Notes: generated by a model not told the origin, from the sequence alone. 64,000 nt of DNA from Curtobacterium sp. BH-2-1-1 (GCF_001806325.1 NZ_CP017580.1:620001-684000); one strand, 5' to 3'. Positions 1-7,536 are shown, numbered from the stretch's first letter. Program-made: numbers and translations.

Positions 1-214
1 GTCGTCCGAACCCCGCGTCGGCGAGCGCACGGACCTCGTCGTGCGGCAGCGGTCGGTCCCCCGGCGTCCCGGACGCCAGCTCGCGGTCGACGGCCCCCTC
101 GCGGATGCGGTCGAACACGGGCTGGAACCGAGCGCGCAGCTCCGTCAGACGGCTGGTTCCGCTGCCGCCCTGGAGGGACGGCTCGCCCCCGGTGGTCGTC
201 GTCGCGTCGGTCAT
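1..214 (-). CDS. Acyl-CoA dehydrogenase-like flavin monooxygenase, N-terminal fragment
   Basis: The gene starts at ATG 214-212 and runs off the left edge, so only about 71 residues are visible. After a Thr/Gly/Ser-rich start, residues around 22-45 (LTELRARFQPVFDRIREGAV) and a LPHDEVRALADAGFG stretch match the N-terminal helix of the SfnB/DszC branch of the acyl-CoA dehydrogenase fold. Those enzymes are FMNH2-dependent monooxygenases of organosulfur compounds. The ATG overlaps the stop of the upstream LLM-family monooxygenase in an ATGA, so the two are translationally coupled. This pairing is typical of sulfonate or sulfone degradation operons. The substrate is unknown and the active-site region lies outside the window. 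Confidence 0.6.
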   Translation of the reverse strand, partial: MTDATTTTGGEPSLQGGSGTSRLTELRARFQPVFDRIREGAVDRELASGTPGDRPLPHDEVRALADAGFGR

Positions 215-1638
215 GCGGTCACCTCCACGGCGTCGCGCGCGGCGTCCGCGCCGGTTCCGGCAGCACCGCCGGTGAACGCCCCGCGCCACCGCCGCGCCGG
301 GTGGCTCTCGGGCAGCTGCGGGTGGCCGAAGAGCTTCTCGCGCAACGTCCCCTCGCGGTACTCGGACTGCATCAGTCCGCGTTCCTGCAGGGTCGGGGCG
401 ATGTGGTCCACGAACTCCTCGTAGGAGCCGGGCAGCGTCCAGTTGATGACGTTCACCCCGTCGACCCCGGCGCGCTGCCAATCGGCGAGCTCGTCGGCGA
501 TCTGCTCGGGCGTCCCGACCACGCGGGCCCGGAGCTTCGCGGAGAGCCGGGCGAGGTCGGCGATCGTCGGCTCCCGGTCGCCGGCGGCCTCCCGGAGCCA
601 CTGCAGGTGCGACTGGCCGGCGTGCGTGCGGACCTCGGAGAGCGGCGTCTCGGGGTCGAGGGCCTCGCCGGTGTCGGGGTCGAACCCGAGGTTCGAGTGC
701 ACGAGGAAGCCGTCGGCCGCGAGGTACTCGTCGATCTCCGCTTCCTTCGCCTTCGCCTCGGCCTCGGTGGCCCCGGTGACGAACGTCAGCCCGAGGAAGA
801 AGGCGATGTCGTCCCGCTGCCGCCCCGCTGCCGAAGCGAGGTCACGGGTCTCGCGGATGAGCTGCTCGGTGGCGTCGCGGTTCGACGTCAGGATGAACTG
901 GGCCTCGGCGTTCCGCGCGGCGAAGGCACGGCCGGCCGGCGAGGACCCCGCCTGGAAGAGCACGGGCGTCCGCTGCAGCGACGGTGCTGACAGGTGCGGG
1001 CCCTGCACGTCGTAGCGCTTCCCGTGGTGGTCGATGCGGTGCACCTTGTCGGGGTCGGCGTAGCCGCGCACCGGGTCCTTGAGCACGGCGCCGTCATCCC
1101 ACGACCCCTCCCAGAGCTTCGCGCAGACCTCGAGGTACTCCTCGGCCCAGACGTAGCGTTCGTCGTGCTCCTCGAGCCGGTCGGCGCCGAAGTTCCGCGC
1201 GGCGCTGTCGAGGGCGCTCGTGACGACGTTCCAGCCGATCCGGCCCCGGGTGATGTGGTCGAGGGTGGAGACCTTGCGGGCGAAGTCGAACGGGTGCGAC
1301 TGGATGACGCTCGACGTGAACGCGAGCCCGAGGTGCTCCGTCGACACGGCGAGCGCCGAGAGCAGGACGGACGGGTCGTTCGAGGGGATCTGCAGCCCCT
1401 CGCGCAGGTTCGTCGAGTAGTCGCCGCGTCCGGGGCCGTACGTCCCGACGACGTCCGCGAAGAACATCGCGTCGAACTTCCCACGCTCGAGGGTCTTCGC
1501 GAGGTCGGTCCACAGCGTCACGTCGTCGAAGTCGGCCTGGCGCGCGTCCGGGTGCCGCCAGAGGCCGTGCTGGATGTGCGACGTCGTGTTCATGACGAAG
1601 GCCGCGAAGCGCAGCGGGCGGTTCGGTGCATCGCTCAT
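211..1638 (-). CDS. LLM-class flavin-dependent monooxygenase (NtaA/SnaA/DszA type)
   Basis: This 475-residue luciferase-like monooxygenase would use reduced FMN and O2 to attack an organic substrate in the cytoplasm. Recognisable landmarks are the N-terminal FAAFVMNTTSHIQHGLWRHPDA strand, FDAMFFADVVGTYG, the TRGRIGWNVVTS loop and SPAGRAFAARNAEAQF, all hallmarks of the NtaA/SnaA/DszA subfamily. Length is normal for that family. ATG 1638 is chosen; ATG 1647, three codons upstream, also follows a GGCGGGGA ribosome site and is equally possible. The gene is followed with an ATGA overlap by a DszC/SfnB-like enzyme. It diverges from an MFS transporter, suggesting one uptake-and-oxidation module for an organosulfur or similar compound. 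The exact substrate is not readable. Confidence 0.85.
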   Translation of the reverse strand: MSDAPNRPLRFAAFVMNTTSHIQHGLWRHPDARQADFDDVTLWTDLAKTLERGKFDAMFFADVVGTYGPGRGDYSTNLREGLQIPSNDPSVLLSALAVSTEHLGLAFTSSVIQSHPFDFARKVSTLDHITRGRIGWNVVTSALDSAARNFGADRLEEHDERYVWAEEYLEVCAKLWEGSWDDGAVLKDPVRGYADPDKVHRIDHHGKRYDVQGPHLSAPSLQRTPVLFQAGSSPAGRAFAARNAEAQFILTSNRDATEQLIRETRDLASAAGRQRDDIAFFLGLTFVTGATEAEAKAKEAEIDEYLAADGFLVHSNLGFDPDTGEALDPETPLSEVRTHAGQSHLQWLREAAGDREPTIADLARLSAKLRARVVGTPEQIADELADWQRAGVDGVNVINWTLPGSYEEFVDHIAPTLQERGLMQSEYREGTLREKLFGHPQLPESHPARRWRGAFTGGAAGTGADAARDAVEVTA

Positions 1639-1727
1639 GCGGTCCATGTTCCCCGCCGTCGTGTCGCGGGAGGGCGTGACGTGACCTCGCGTTACGCGGG
1701 GTGTTCCCCGAGGTGCGCGACGCGACC

Positions 1728-3116
1728 ATGCTCCTGAGGGTGCCGAACTCGACCACCGCAGCCGCGCCTCCAGTCCGTTCCACCGCACCGTCGACCGCCG
1801 CGACCCGCCGTCGCGTCGCCCTGGCATCCTTCGTCGGGACGACCGTGGAGTACTACGACTTCTACCTGTACGCGACCGCGTCCGCGCTCGTGTTCGCGCC
1901 CACGTTCTTCCCCTCCGTGACCCCCGCGGTCGGCGTGATCGCGTCGTTCGCGACCTACGGTGTCGGGTTCGTCGCCCGCCCGCTCGGCGGGATCATCGCC
2001 GGCCACCTCGGCGACCGGATCGGGCGGAAGAAGCTGCTCGTCGCGTCGCTCGTGCTGATGGGGATTGCGTCGACGCTGATCGGGGTCATCCCCTCGGCCG
2101 CGACGATCGGCGTCGGTGCCGTCGTCGCGCTCGTGGTCCTGCGGCTGCTGCAGGGTGTCGCCGCCGGCGCCGAGTGGGGCGGCTCGGCGCTGCTGTCCGT
2201 CGAGCACGCGCCCGAGCGGCACCGCGGACTGTTCGGGGCGTTCACGCAGATGGGGTCCGCGGGCGGCATGCTCCTCGCGACCGGTGTCTTCACGCTCGTC
2301 CGGGGGCTGCTCGGCACCGAGGCGTTCCTGGCGTGGGGCTGGCGGCTGCCGTTCCTGTTCTCGGCGGTGATCGTGGCCGTCGGGCTCGTCATCCGGCTCG
2401 GCGTGCAGGACGCGCCGGTCTTCCAGGAGCTGCGCGCCTCCGGGAACGTCGAACGGTTCCCGGTGTGGCAGGCGATCCGGCGGCACCCGCGGGCGATCCT
2501 CGTCACCGCGGGGCTGCGGCTCGTGCAGCCGGCGCTGTACTCGATCCTGACGACCTACTCGCTGACGTACCTCGGGTCGGTGCGGGGGCCGTCCGGCGCT
2601 TCGGCCGGGCTCCAGGCCGTGCTCGTCATCTCGGCGGTGTCGCTCGTGTCGACGCCGTTCTGGGGCTGGCTGTCCGACCGGGTCGGCCGCCGGGTGCTGA
2701 CGATCTGGTCGGCGGTGGGGATCGCGGTGCTCATCTGGCCGTTCTTCGCGTTCCTCGACGCGGGGCCGCTCGTGCTGCTGCCGCTCGTGGCGCTGATCGG
2801 GATGTGCGTGTTCCACGACAGCATCTACGGGCCCCAGGCGGCGTGGTTCGCGGAGCAGTTCCCGACCGGTCGGCGCTACTCGGGGATGTCGCTCGGGTAC
2901 CAGATCGGGTCGATCTTCTCGGTGGGGCTCACGCCGTTGCTCGCGGCCGTGTTCGTCGAGCTCGGTGGGGGCTCGCCGTGGATCCTGTGCGGGTACCTCG
3001 GGGTGTACGCGGTGCTCTCGATCGTCGCGGCGGTCCTCGCGGTGGACCCGGTGGCGGCGGCCCGGCGGGGTGCGCGGGGCGCGGCGGGTCGGGCGCGCGC
3101 TGAGGTTTCGGGCTGA
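1728..3116 (+). CDS. MFS transporter, metabolite:H+ symporter family
   Basis: This protein of about 462 residues with some twelve membrane segments belongs to the metabolite:proton symporter branch of the major facilitator superfamily (ShiA/ProP/KgtP-like). The signature GTTVEYYDFYLYATAS lies in the first segment, the loop 2-3 motif GHLGDRIGRKKLL follows, and RLLQGVAAGAEWGG is in segment 4. A second GWLSDRVGRRVL loop marks the C-terminal half. The ligand is probably a small carboxylic or zwitterionic compound. The start is uncertain: ATG 1728 lacks a strong ribosome site, and GTG 1701 would add nine residues. It diverges from the flavin monooxygenase pair and may import its substrate. Confidence 0.85.
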   Translation: MLLRVPNSTTAAAPPVRSTAPSTAATRRRVALASFVGTTVEYYDFYLYATASALVFAPTFFPSVTPAVGVIASFATYGVGFVARPLGGIIAGHLGDRIGRKKLLVASLVLMGIASTLIGVIPSAATIGVGAVVALVVLRLLQGVAAGAEWGGSALLSVEHAPERHRGLFGAFTQMGSAGGMLLATGVFTLVRGLLGTEAFLAWGWRLPFLFSAVIVAVGLVIRLGVQDAPVFQELRASGNVERFPVWQAIRRHPRAILVTAGLRLVQPALYSILTTYSLTYLGSVRGPSGASAGLQAVLVISAVSLVSTPFWGWLSDRVGRRVLTIWSAVGIAVLIWPFFAFLDAGPLVLLPLVALIGMCVFHDSIYGPQAAWFAEQFPTGRRYSGMSLGYQIGSIFSVGLTPLLAAVFVELGGGSPWILCGYLGVYAVLSIVAAVLAVDPVAAARRGARGAAGRARAEVSG

Positions 3117-3121
3117 GGTTT

Positions 3122-3174
3122 CGCGCTGAGCGACACATCACGGGCGCGATCGGGCGTGAAGTGTCGCCCAGCGC
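3122..3174. terminator. Long imperfect palindrome between convergent genes
   Basis: The arms around GCGCTGAGCGACAC (left) and GTGTCGCCCAGCGC (right) are complementary with one mismatch and flank a GC-rich loop. It sits just after the MFS stop codon and before the end of the convergent kinase gene, so a bidirectional terminator is likely. A 13-base unit (GCTGAGGTTTCGG/C) is repeated in tandem directly before it and includes the MFS stop codon. Confidence 0.55.
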
Positions 3175-3235
3175 GTGAACTCGCCGGCCGGCCGCCCGCG
3201 CCGCGCCGCACGCCCCGCGCGCGCCGCGCCGCGCC

Positions 3236-3823
3236 CTACGTCCGCAGCACCACGTCCGCCAGCTCCGCCGGCCGCTCGGCAGCGATGAACGCCGCCTCCT
3301 GCGCCGCCCACCGGTCCCACTCCCGCGCGAAGGACTCGCCGTCACGTCCGATCGCCCGCTCCCACCGGGTGTCGTCGTCGGCCTCGAGCCACACCCGCAA
3401 CGACGCGAGCGGCGCCGAGCTCCGGGACAGCGCACCGCACCCCTCGACCACGATCGGCCGCCCGGGGTCGACGGCGGCCCACTCTGCCGGGCACGACGTC
3501 GCCCAGTCCCACCGTCGGTAGCCGGAGCGTTCCCCGAGGACGTCGGTCACCACGGCCTCCGCGGCGGCCCGCAACCCGTCCCATCCCGGGTAGACGTCGT
3601 CGAGGTGGACGACCTGCGCGCCGAGCCGGTCCGCCAGGGAATCGCCGAGCGTCGTCTTGCCCGTGCCCGACCTGCCGTCGACGAGCACGACGAGTCGCGT
3701 TCCGGAGGCGGCCGCGACCCCGGCGGCCGCGGCGGCGAGGCCCTCGACGAGCGAGTCGTCGGGACCCGGAAGCCGGCCGACGGGCCGCCCCGACGCACCA
3801 CTCGCGCCGCGCGCGCCACCCAC
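3236..3823 (-). CDS. P-loop nucleoside/uridine kinase-like protein
   Basis: This small cytoplasmic P-loop kinase-like protein has about 195 residues. The Walker A motif GRSGTGKTTL follows a hydrophobic strand (RLVVLVDG), and a VVHLDDVYPGWDG segment resembles the substrate-binding Asp region of uridine kinases. IVVEGCGAL forms a Walker B-like strand. I choose GTG 3823 because a GAGGGGGA ribosome site lies eight bases upstream, immediately after the stop of ykoC; GTG 3844 is an alternative that overlaps ykoC by eight bases. It is the last gene of the TPP-riboswitch operon, so it could phosphorylate an imported thiamine precursor. That role is inference from position only; a general nucleoside kinase is equally possible. 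Confidence 0.65.
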   Translation of the reverse strand: MGGARGASGASGRPVGRLPGPDDSLVEGLAAAAAGVAAASGTRLVVLVDGRSGTGKTTLGDSLADRLGAQVVHLDDVYPGWDGLRAAAEAVVTDVLGERSGYRRWDWATSCPAEWAAVDPGRPIVVEGCGALSRSSAPLASLRVWLEADDDTRWERAIGRDGESFAREWDRWAAQEAAFIAAERPAELADVVLRT

Positions 3824-3836
3824 GTCAGGTTCCCCC

Positions 3837-4658
3837 TCAGGCACGCCACGTCCCCGCGCCCACGGCCACCGCGATCGACACGACGCCGATCCCGACGAGC
3901 ACGCCGACCATCGCCCACTCCGGCCCCGCGAACCGCACACTCCGCGCCCACGTCCGCCGCCCGGGAGCGCCGAACCCCCGCGACTCCATCGCCACCGCCA
4001 GCGTCGTCGCCCGCCGCAGCGCCAGCACGAGCAGCGCGAACGCCATCGACGCGCCGCGCCGCAGCCGTCCGGTGTCCGCGACGCCGCGGGCCCGACGAGC
4101 CATGCCGAGCTGTCGCCAGTCGTCCCCGAGGAGCGTCATCATCCGGATCGCCGCGAGCGCCCCGAGCACGAACCGTGCCGGCAGCCGCAGGAGCTGCGCG
4201 AGTCCGTCCGCGAGGTCGGTCGGGTCCACCCGCACGAACAACGCCACCGCCGGCAGCCCGATCGCCAGGACACGGAGCGCCGTCGCCAGCGCGAGTGCGA
4301 GCGACCCGTCGGTGACGTGCGCGAACCCGAGGTCGAACCAGGACCGCCCGGACGGCCGCCCGTACAACGCGATGCTCAGCGCGGTCAGCGGCACCGCGAC
4401 CAGGACCGGCGAGGTCCGCAGCAGCAGGGTGCGGGGCGGGATCCGCAGGAGCGGCAGGAGCAGGAGTTCGAGACCGAGCGCGACCGCCGCGGACACGACG
4501 TCGAGGCTGAGCACGAGGCACACGCCGAGCGCGAGGACGCCCAGCAGCGAGGCCACCGGCTGGACGCCTCGGACGCCGCGTGCACGCGTGGTGCCGTCGG
4601 GTGGCCCAGGAGGCGCGGCTCGTCCGGGCAGACCGGCCGCGGCCTGGTGCTCGCTCAC
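3837..4658 (-). CDS. ykoC: ECF transporter transmembrane subunit EcfT/YkoC
   Basis: This is the membrane coupling subunit (273 residues) of an energy-coupling-factor importer. It has a Gly/Pro/Ala-rich N-terminus, several membrane helices (VASLLGVLALGVCLVLSL and others) and two coupling-helix motifs carrying the Ala-Arg-Gly/Ser-Arg-Gly signature, RRARGVAD and AMESRGFG, which dock onto the two ATPase domains. Start GTG 4658 overlaps the ykoD stop as GTGA and has a perfect GGAGG site eight bases upstream. It lies third in the order ykoE-ykoD-ykoC under a TPP riboswitch, the arrangement known for the B. subtilis hydroxymethylpyrimidine/thiamine-precursor importer. Confidence 0.88.
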   Translation of the reverse strand: MSEHQAAAGLPGRAAPPGPPDGTTRARGVRGVQPVASLLGVLALGVCLVLSLDVVSAAVALGLELLLLPLLRIPPRTLLLRTSPVLVAVPLTALSIALYGRPSGRSWFDLGFAHVTDGSLALALATALRVLAIGLPAVALFVRVDPTDLADGLAQLLRLPARFVLGALAAIRMMTLLGDDWRQLGMARRARGVADTGRLRRGASMAFALLVLALRRATTLAVAMESRGFGAPGRRTWARSVRFAGPEWAMVGVLVGIGVVSIAVAVGAGTWRA

Positions 4659-6367
4659 GGTTGCACCTCCGTGGCCGGGTCGCGCAGGTCGGCGGCCGGC
4701 CCGACGGTGCTCGCCCCCGTCGCCCCTGTCGCCCTCGTCGTCCCTGTCGCCCCGAGCACGCCTGTCGCCCCGAGCACGATCTCGTCCGCGTCGAGCGCGC
4801 GGACGAGGTCGCGGTCGTGCGTCACGGCGACGATCGCGGTGCCGGAGTCGGCGAGTTCGCCGAGCCGGTCCACCACGGCCTGCCAGGTCGCCCGGTCCTG
4901 ACCGGAGGTCGGCTCGTCGAGCACGACGACGGGCGGCCGGGAGGCGATGACCGTCCCGATCGCCAACCGCCGCTGCTCGCCGCCGGACAGCGTGAAGGGG
5001 TTGGCGTCGGCGAGGTGCGCGAGGCCGAACGCGTCGAGGAGCTCGTCGACCCGGGCATCGACGTCCGCCGCTCCGAGGGCGCGGGGGCCGACGGCCAGCT
5101 CCTCACGCACGGTGCGGGCGACGAACTGGTGCTCCGGGTCCTGGAAGACCGTGCCGATCCGACCGGCCAGCTGCCGGCTCGTCCACGCGGCGGGGGCGTC
5201 ACCGATGCCGTCGGCGAGTGCCGTGCCCGCGCGGAGCGACCCCGCGGCGGGGCGCAGGAGCCCGGCGAGCGTGAGGCCGAGCGTCGACTTGCCGATGCCG
5301 TTCGGCCCGGTGACCGCGAGGACCCGTCCGGCCCGGACGTCGAGGTCGATCCCGCTCCCGACCGGCTGCCGCCTGCCCCGGGCGGTCCCGAGCCCCCGCG
5401 CCGCGAGCAGCACCGGGTCCCGATCGCCGAGCGGGCGGATTCCGTCCGGTCCCCCGCGGTCGGCCCCATGCATCCCGCCCGCTCGCGGACCCGCGGCGCC
5501 GAGCGGGCGGATTCCGTCCGGTCCCCCGCGGACCGTCCCAAGCATTTCGCCCGCTCGCGGCGGCGTGCGGGTGCCCCGGCGCGCCGAACCCCGCTCGGGC
5601 TCGGACCCGGGCACCCAGACGCCGGCGGCGGTCAACGCCGGACCGTGTTCGGCGAGCACGTCCGCAGGCGCACCGTCCGCGACGACACCCCCGGCCGGCT
5701 CCAGCAGCACGAGTCGGTCGACCAGGTCCAGCCACGCGCCGATGCGGTGCTCGACGACGAGCAGTGAACACTCGGTCTCGTCGAGCAGCGCCCGCACGGC
5801 GTCGTGCACCTGCACCACCCCGGAGGGGTCGAGGTTCGCGCAGGGCTCGTCGAGCACGAGGGCACCCGGACGCATGGCGAGCACGCCCGCGAGCGCCAGC
5901 CGCTGCCGCTGCCCGCCGGAGAGCATCGTGGTGGACCGGTCGAGCGGCAGGTCGAGCCCGACGACGTCGAGGGCCGACCGGACGCGCTGCCAGATCTCGT
6001 CCCGCGGGACGCCGGCGTTCTCGCAGCCGAACGCCACGTCGTCGCCGACGCGGGACATCACCGTGTGCGCCTCGGGGTCCTGCATGACGAGGCCGACGCG
6101 CCCGCGGACCGCACGCGGTTCGGCACCGTCGACGAGGACCGAACCCTGGACGGAGGCCGCGGTGTCGTCGGTGGCGTCCGGCTCGTCCGGGAGCACGCCC
6201 GCGACCGCCCGCAGCAGCGTCGACTTGCCGGCGCCCGAGGGACCGACGATCGCGACCCGCTCCCCCGGCTCGACGGTCAGGTCGACGCCCCGGACGGCCC
6301 AGGCGTCACGTTCCGCGTACCGCCAGCCCCAGTCGGAGAAGGTGATCCGCGCGACTGCCACGGTCAC
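4655..6367 (-). CDS. ykoD: ECF transporter ATPase, two fused ABC domains (YkoD)
   Basis: This 570-residue protein carries both ABC ATPase domains of an ECF importer in one chain. Domain 1 has Walker A GPSGAGKS (residues 42-49), Q-loop MQDPEAH, signature LSGGQRQRLALA (about 149), Walker B LVLDEP and switch histidine VVEH. Domain 2 has GPNGIGKS (354-361), FQDPEHQF, LSGGEQRRLAIG, VVVLDEP and VTHD. The inter-domain linker (about 255-320) is Gly/Arg/Pro-rich and contains two copies of GGPDGIRPLG exactly 24 residues apart, encoded by two intergenic-type palindromic repeats (see 5428-5558). Start GTG 6367 overlaps the ykoE stop. Fused AA architecture matches B. subtilis YkoD. A short low-complexity tail ends before ykoC. 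Confidence 0.9.
   Translation of the reverse strand: MTVAVARITFSDWGWRYAERDAWAVRGVDLTVEPGERVAIVGPSGAGKSTLLRAVAGVLPDEPDATDDTAASVQGSVLVDGAEPRAVRGRVGLVMQDPEAHTVMSRVGDDVAFGCENAGVPRDEIWQRVRSALDVVGLDLPLDRSTTMLSGGQRQRLALAGVLAMRPGALVLDEPCANLDPSGVVQVHDAVRALLDETECSLLVVEHRIGAWLDLVDRLVLLEPAGGVVADGAPADVLAEHGPALTAAGVWVPGSEPERGSARRGTRTPPRAGEMLGTVRGGPDGIRPLGAAGPRAGGMHGADRGGPDGIRPLGDRDPVLLAARGLGTARGRRQPVGSGIDLDVRAGRVLAVTGPNGIGKSTLGLTLAGLLRPAAGSLRAGTALADGIGDAPAAWTSRQLAGRIGTVFQDPEHQFVARTVREELAVGPRALGAADVDARVDELLDAFGLAHLADANPFTLSGGEQRRLAIGTVIASRPPVVVLDEPTSGQDRATWQAVVDRLGELADSGTAIVAVTHDRDLVRALDADEIVLGATGVLGATGTTRATGATGASTVGPAADLRDPATEVQP
5428..5558. repeat. Two tandem copies of palindromic repeat family A, in frame inside ykoD
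   Basis: Each copy begins GAGCGGGCGGATTCCGTCCG and ends in CGCCCGCTCGCGG, so the ends form a hairpin. The copies start at 5429 and 5501, a spacing of 72 bases or 24 codons, which keeps the ykoD frame. The same ends occur in intergenic copies at 23610-23772, 25709-25766 and 25833-25891, so these look like repeat elements that landed in a tolerant linker. Confidence 0.8.
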
Positions 6368-7005
6368 GCGACGGTGCGAGGACCGCGTCTGGAGTGCTCA
6401 CGGCCCGCCGCGAACGACGACAGGACGCCGGTCGCGGCGAGCGCTCGGACGAGGAACCACGAGCCGACGCCCGCGATCAGCGCACCGGAGACGATCGCCG
6501 AGACGACGTAGACGACCTTGAACGCCAGGTCGAGTCCGGGGTACCAGAGCACCGTGTCGTTCAGCCCGAGCGCCAGCCCGGCCGCGGCACCGGCGAGCAC
6601 GACCACCGGCAGGCGGTACACGCGGTACAGGAAGAGCGCGAGCACCAGCTCGGCGCCGAGGCCCTGCACGAGGCCGGCCTCGAGCGTCAGCCAGCCCCAC
6701 TGCGTGCCGAGGAGCGCCTCGACCGAGGCGGCCACCATCTCGGCGTAGAGGGCCGCTCCGGGCTTCCGGACGATGATCGCGACGACGGGCCCGGCGAGCA
6801 GCCACACGCCGCCGAAGAGCGCCTGCGTGCCGGGGAGCACGAGCGCGGCGACGGCGCTGATCGGCTCGTAGCCGAACTCCCAGAGCTTGAAGACGACACC
6901 GATCGCGACGGCGAGCACGCTCGCGACGACGATGTCGACGACCCGCCAGCGCAGTGAGCGCCTGACGGGGGTGGACGGAACAGCAGTGTGCGTGCTCGTG
7001 GACAT
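6364..7005 (-). CDS. ykoE: ECF transporter substrate-binding subunit YkoE
   Basis: This 213-residue integral membrane S-component is the ligand-binding subunit of the ECF importer. About six hydrophobic segments are visible, beginning with VVDIVVASVLAVAIGVVF followed by KLWEFGYEPISAV. The QWGWLTLEAGLVQGLGAE and GLNDTVLWYPGLDLAFKV stretches match the YkoE family assigned to hydroxymethylpyrimidine/thiamine-precursor uptake. The start ATG 7005 lies just downstream of a TPP riboswitch whose 3' end supplies a GGGAGG sequence, so translation or transcription should shut down when thiamine pyrophosphate is abundant. It is first in a minus-strand operon with ykoD, ykoC and a kinase, each coupled by a short overlap. 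Confidence 0.92.
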   Translation of the reverse strand: MSTSTHTAVPSTPVRRSLRWRVVDIVVASVLAVAIGVVFKLWEFGYEPISAVAALVLPGTQALFGGVWLLAGPVVAIIVRKPGAALYAEMVAASVEALLGTQWGWLTLEAGLVQGLGAELVLALFLYRVYRLPVVVLAGAAAGLALGLNDTVLWYPGLDLAFKVVYVVSAIVSGALIAGVGSWFLVRALAATGVLSSFAAGREHSRRGPRTVA

Positions 7006-7011
7006 GGCCCT

Positions 7012-7110
7012 GGACTCCTCCCTGCGCCGGCATGATCCGGATCAGGTTCGACGGTCGGAGCGCCACTCGCTCCCTCTCAGCCCGGCGATCCCGGACTCCC
7101 GTGTGTGTCC
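7012..7110 (-). promoter_or_regulatory. TPP riboswitch (THI element)
   Basis: Read on the minus strand, the conserved pieces appear in order: GCCGGGCTGAGAGGGAGC, a variable helix, then GAACCTGATCCGGATCATGC and CCGGCGCAGGGAGG. CTGAGA and ACCTGAT...ATGCCGGCGCAGGGA are the diagnostic pyrimidine- and pyrophosphate-sensing segments. A short GGAC/GTCC pairing closes the element. It ends seven bases before the ykoE start codon, so it probably controls translation initiation of the thiamine-precursor transporter. Confidence 0.95.
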
Positions 7111-7114
7111 CGCC

Positions 7115-7120
7115 ATTGTA
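7115..7120 (-). promoter_or_regulatory. -10 box of the riboswitch-ykoEDC operon
   Basis: The minus strand reads TACAAT, one mismatch from consensus TATAAT, ending about five to eight bases before the first base of the riboswitch. No good -35 is visible at 17 bases; a hairpin-forming inverted repeat covers that region instead. Confidence 0.6.
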
Positions 7121-7123
7121 GAC

Positions 7124-7155
7124 GTGGTCGCGACCCGGTGACGGATCGCGACCAC
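7124..7155. repeat. Perfect 10-bp inverted repeat upstream of the TPP riboswitch
   Basis: GTGGTCGCGA (7124-7133) and TCGCGACCAC (7146-7155) are perfectly complementary with a 12-base loop. The repeat covers the -35 zone of the ykoEDC promoter and lies downstream of the GerW-like gene, so it could be a second terminator or an operator. Confidence 0.5.
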
Positions 7156-7162
7156 AGGACGT

Positions 7163-7200
7163 CCTGGAGGCGCGGGGCGGGCCCGCACCGCGCCTCCAGG
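7163..7200. terminator. Family D terminator-like palindrome behind the GerW-like gene
   Basis: CCTGGAGGCGCGG pairs with CCGCGCCTCCAGG across a short GC loop, 12 bases beyond the stop codon of the minus-strand GerW-like gene. There is no T-tract. The same GGAGGCGCGG/CCGCGCCTCC arms recur behind at least seven other genes in the window. Confidence 0.65.
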
Positions 7201-7212
7201 TCCGTCAGTGGG

Positions 7213-7536
7213 TCACTTCTTCAGGACGCGGACCAGCTTGCGCAGGACGGTCCCGGTCACCCAGATGACCGGGACGCTCACCGCGAGGAGGGAGATCAGG
7301 TTCGGCTCGAACTCGAGGTCCTTGCCGGGGCGTCGGACGTAGGCGCCGATCGGGATGGAGACGGCACCGCCGCCTCCGCCACCGTTGTCGTCGCCGTCCC
7401 CGCCCCCACCGAAGCCGAACCAGCCGAGGGACACCGGGATGAGGGTCTGGTCGCCGACCTCGACCGGCTCCCCGTAGTTCGTGGACACGCCGACGGGGCG
7501 TACCTTCTCTGCGATCTGCGTGACGATGTTGGCCAT
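7213..7536 (-). CDS. GerW/YtfJ-family protein
   Basis: This 107-residue protein opens with MANIVTQIAEKVRPVGVSTN and VEVGDQTLIPVSLGWFGFGGG, the core of the GerW (YtfJ) family, followed by a Gly/Asp-rich loop, a GAVSIPIGAYV strand and one C-terminal hydrophobic segment (NLISLLAVSVPVIWVTGTVL) that could anchor it in the membrane. In spore formers GerW helps germination. Non-sporulating actinobacteria also carry the family, where its role is not established. The ATG at 7536 is clear from homology; longer upstream reading on this strand is the shadow of glgX. It diverges from glgX with a 129-bp gap. Confidence 0.8.
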   Translation of the reverse strand: MANIVTQIAEKVRPVGVSTNYGEPVEVGDQTLIPVSLGWFGFGGGGDGDDNGGGGGGAVSIPIGAYVRRPGKDLEFEPNLISLLAVSVPVIWVTGTVLRKLVRVLKK

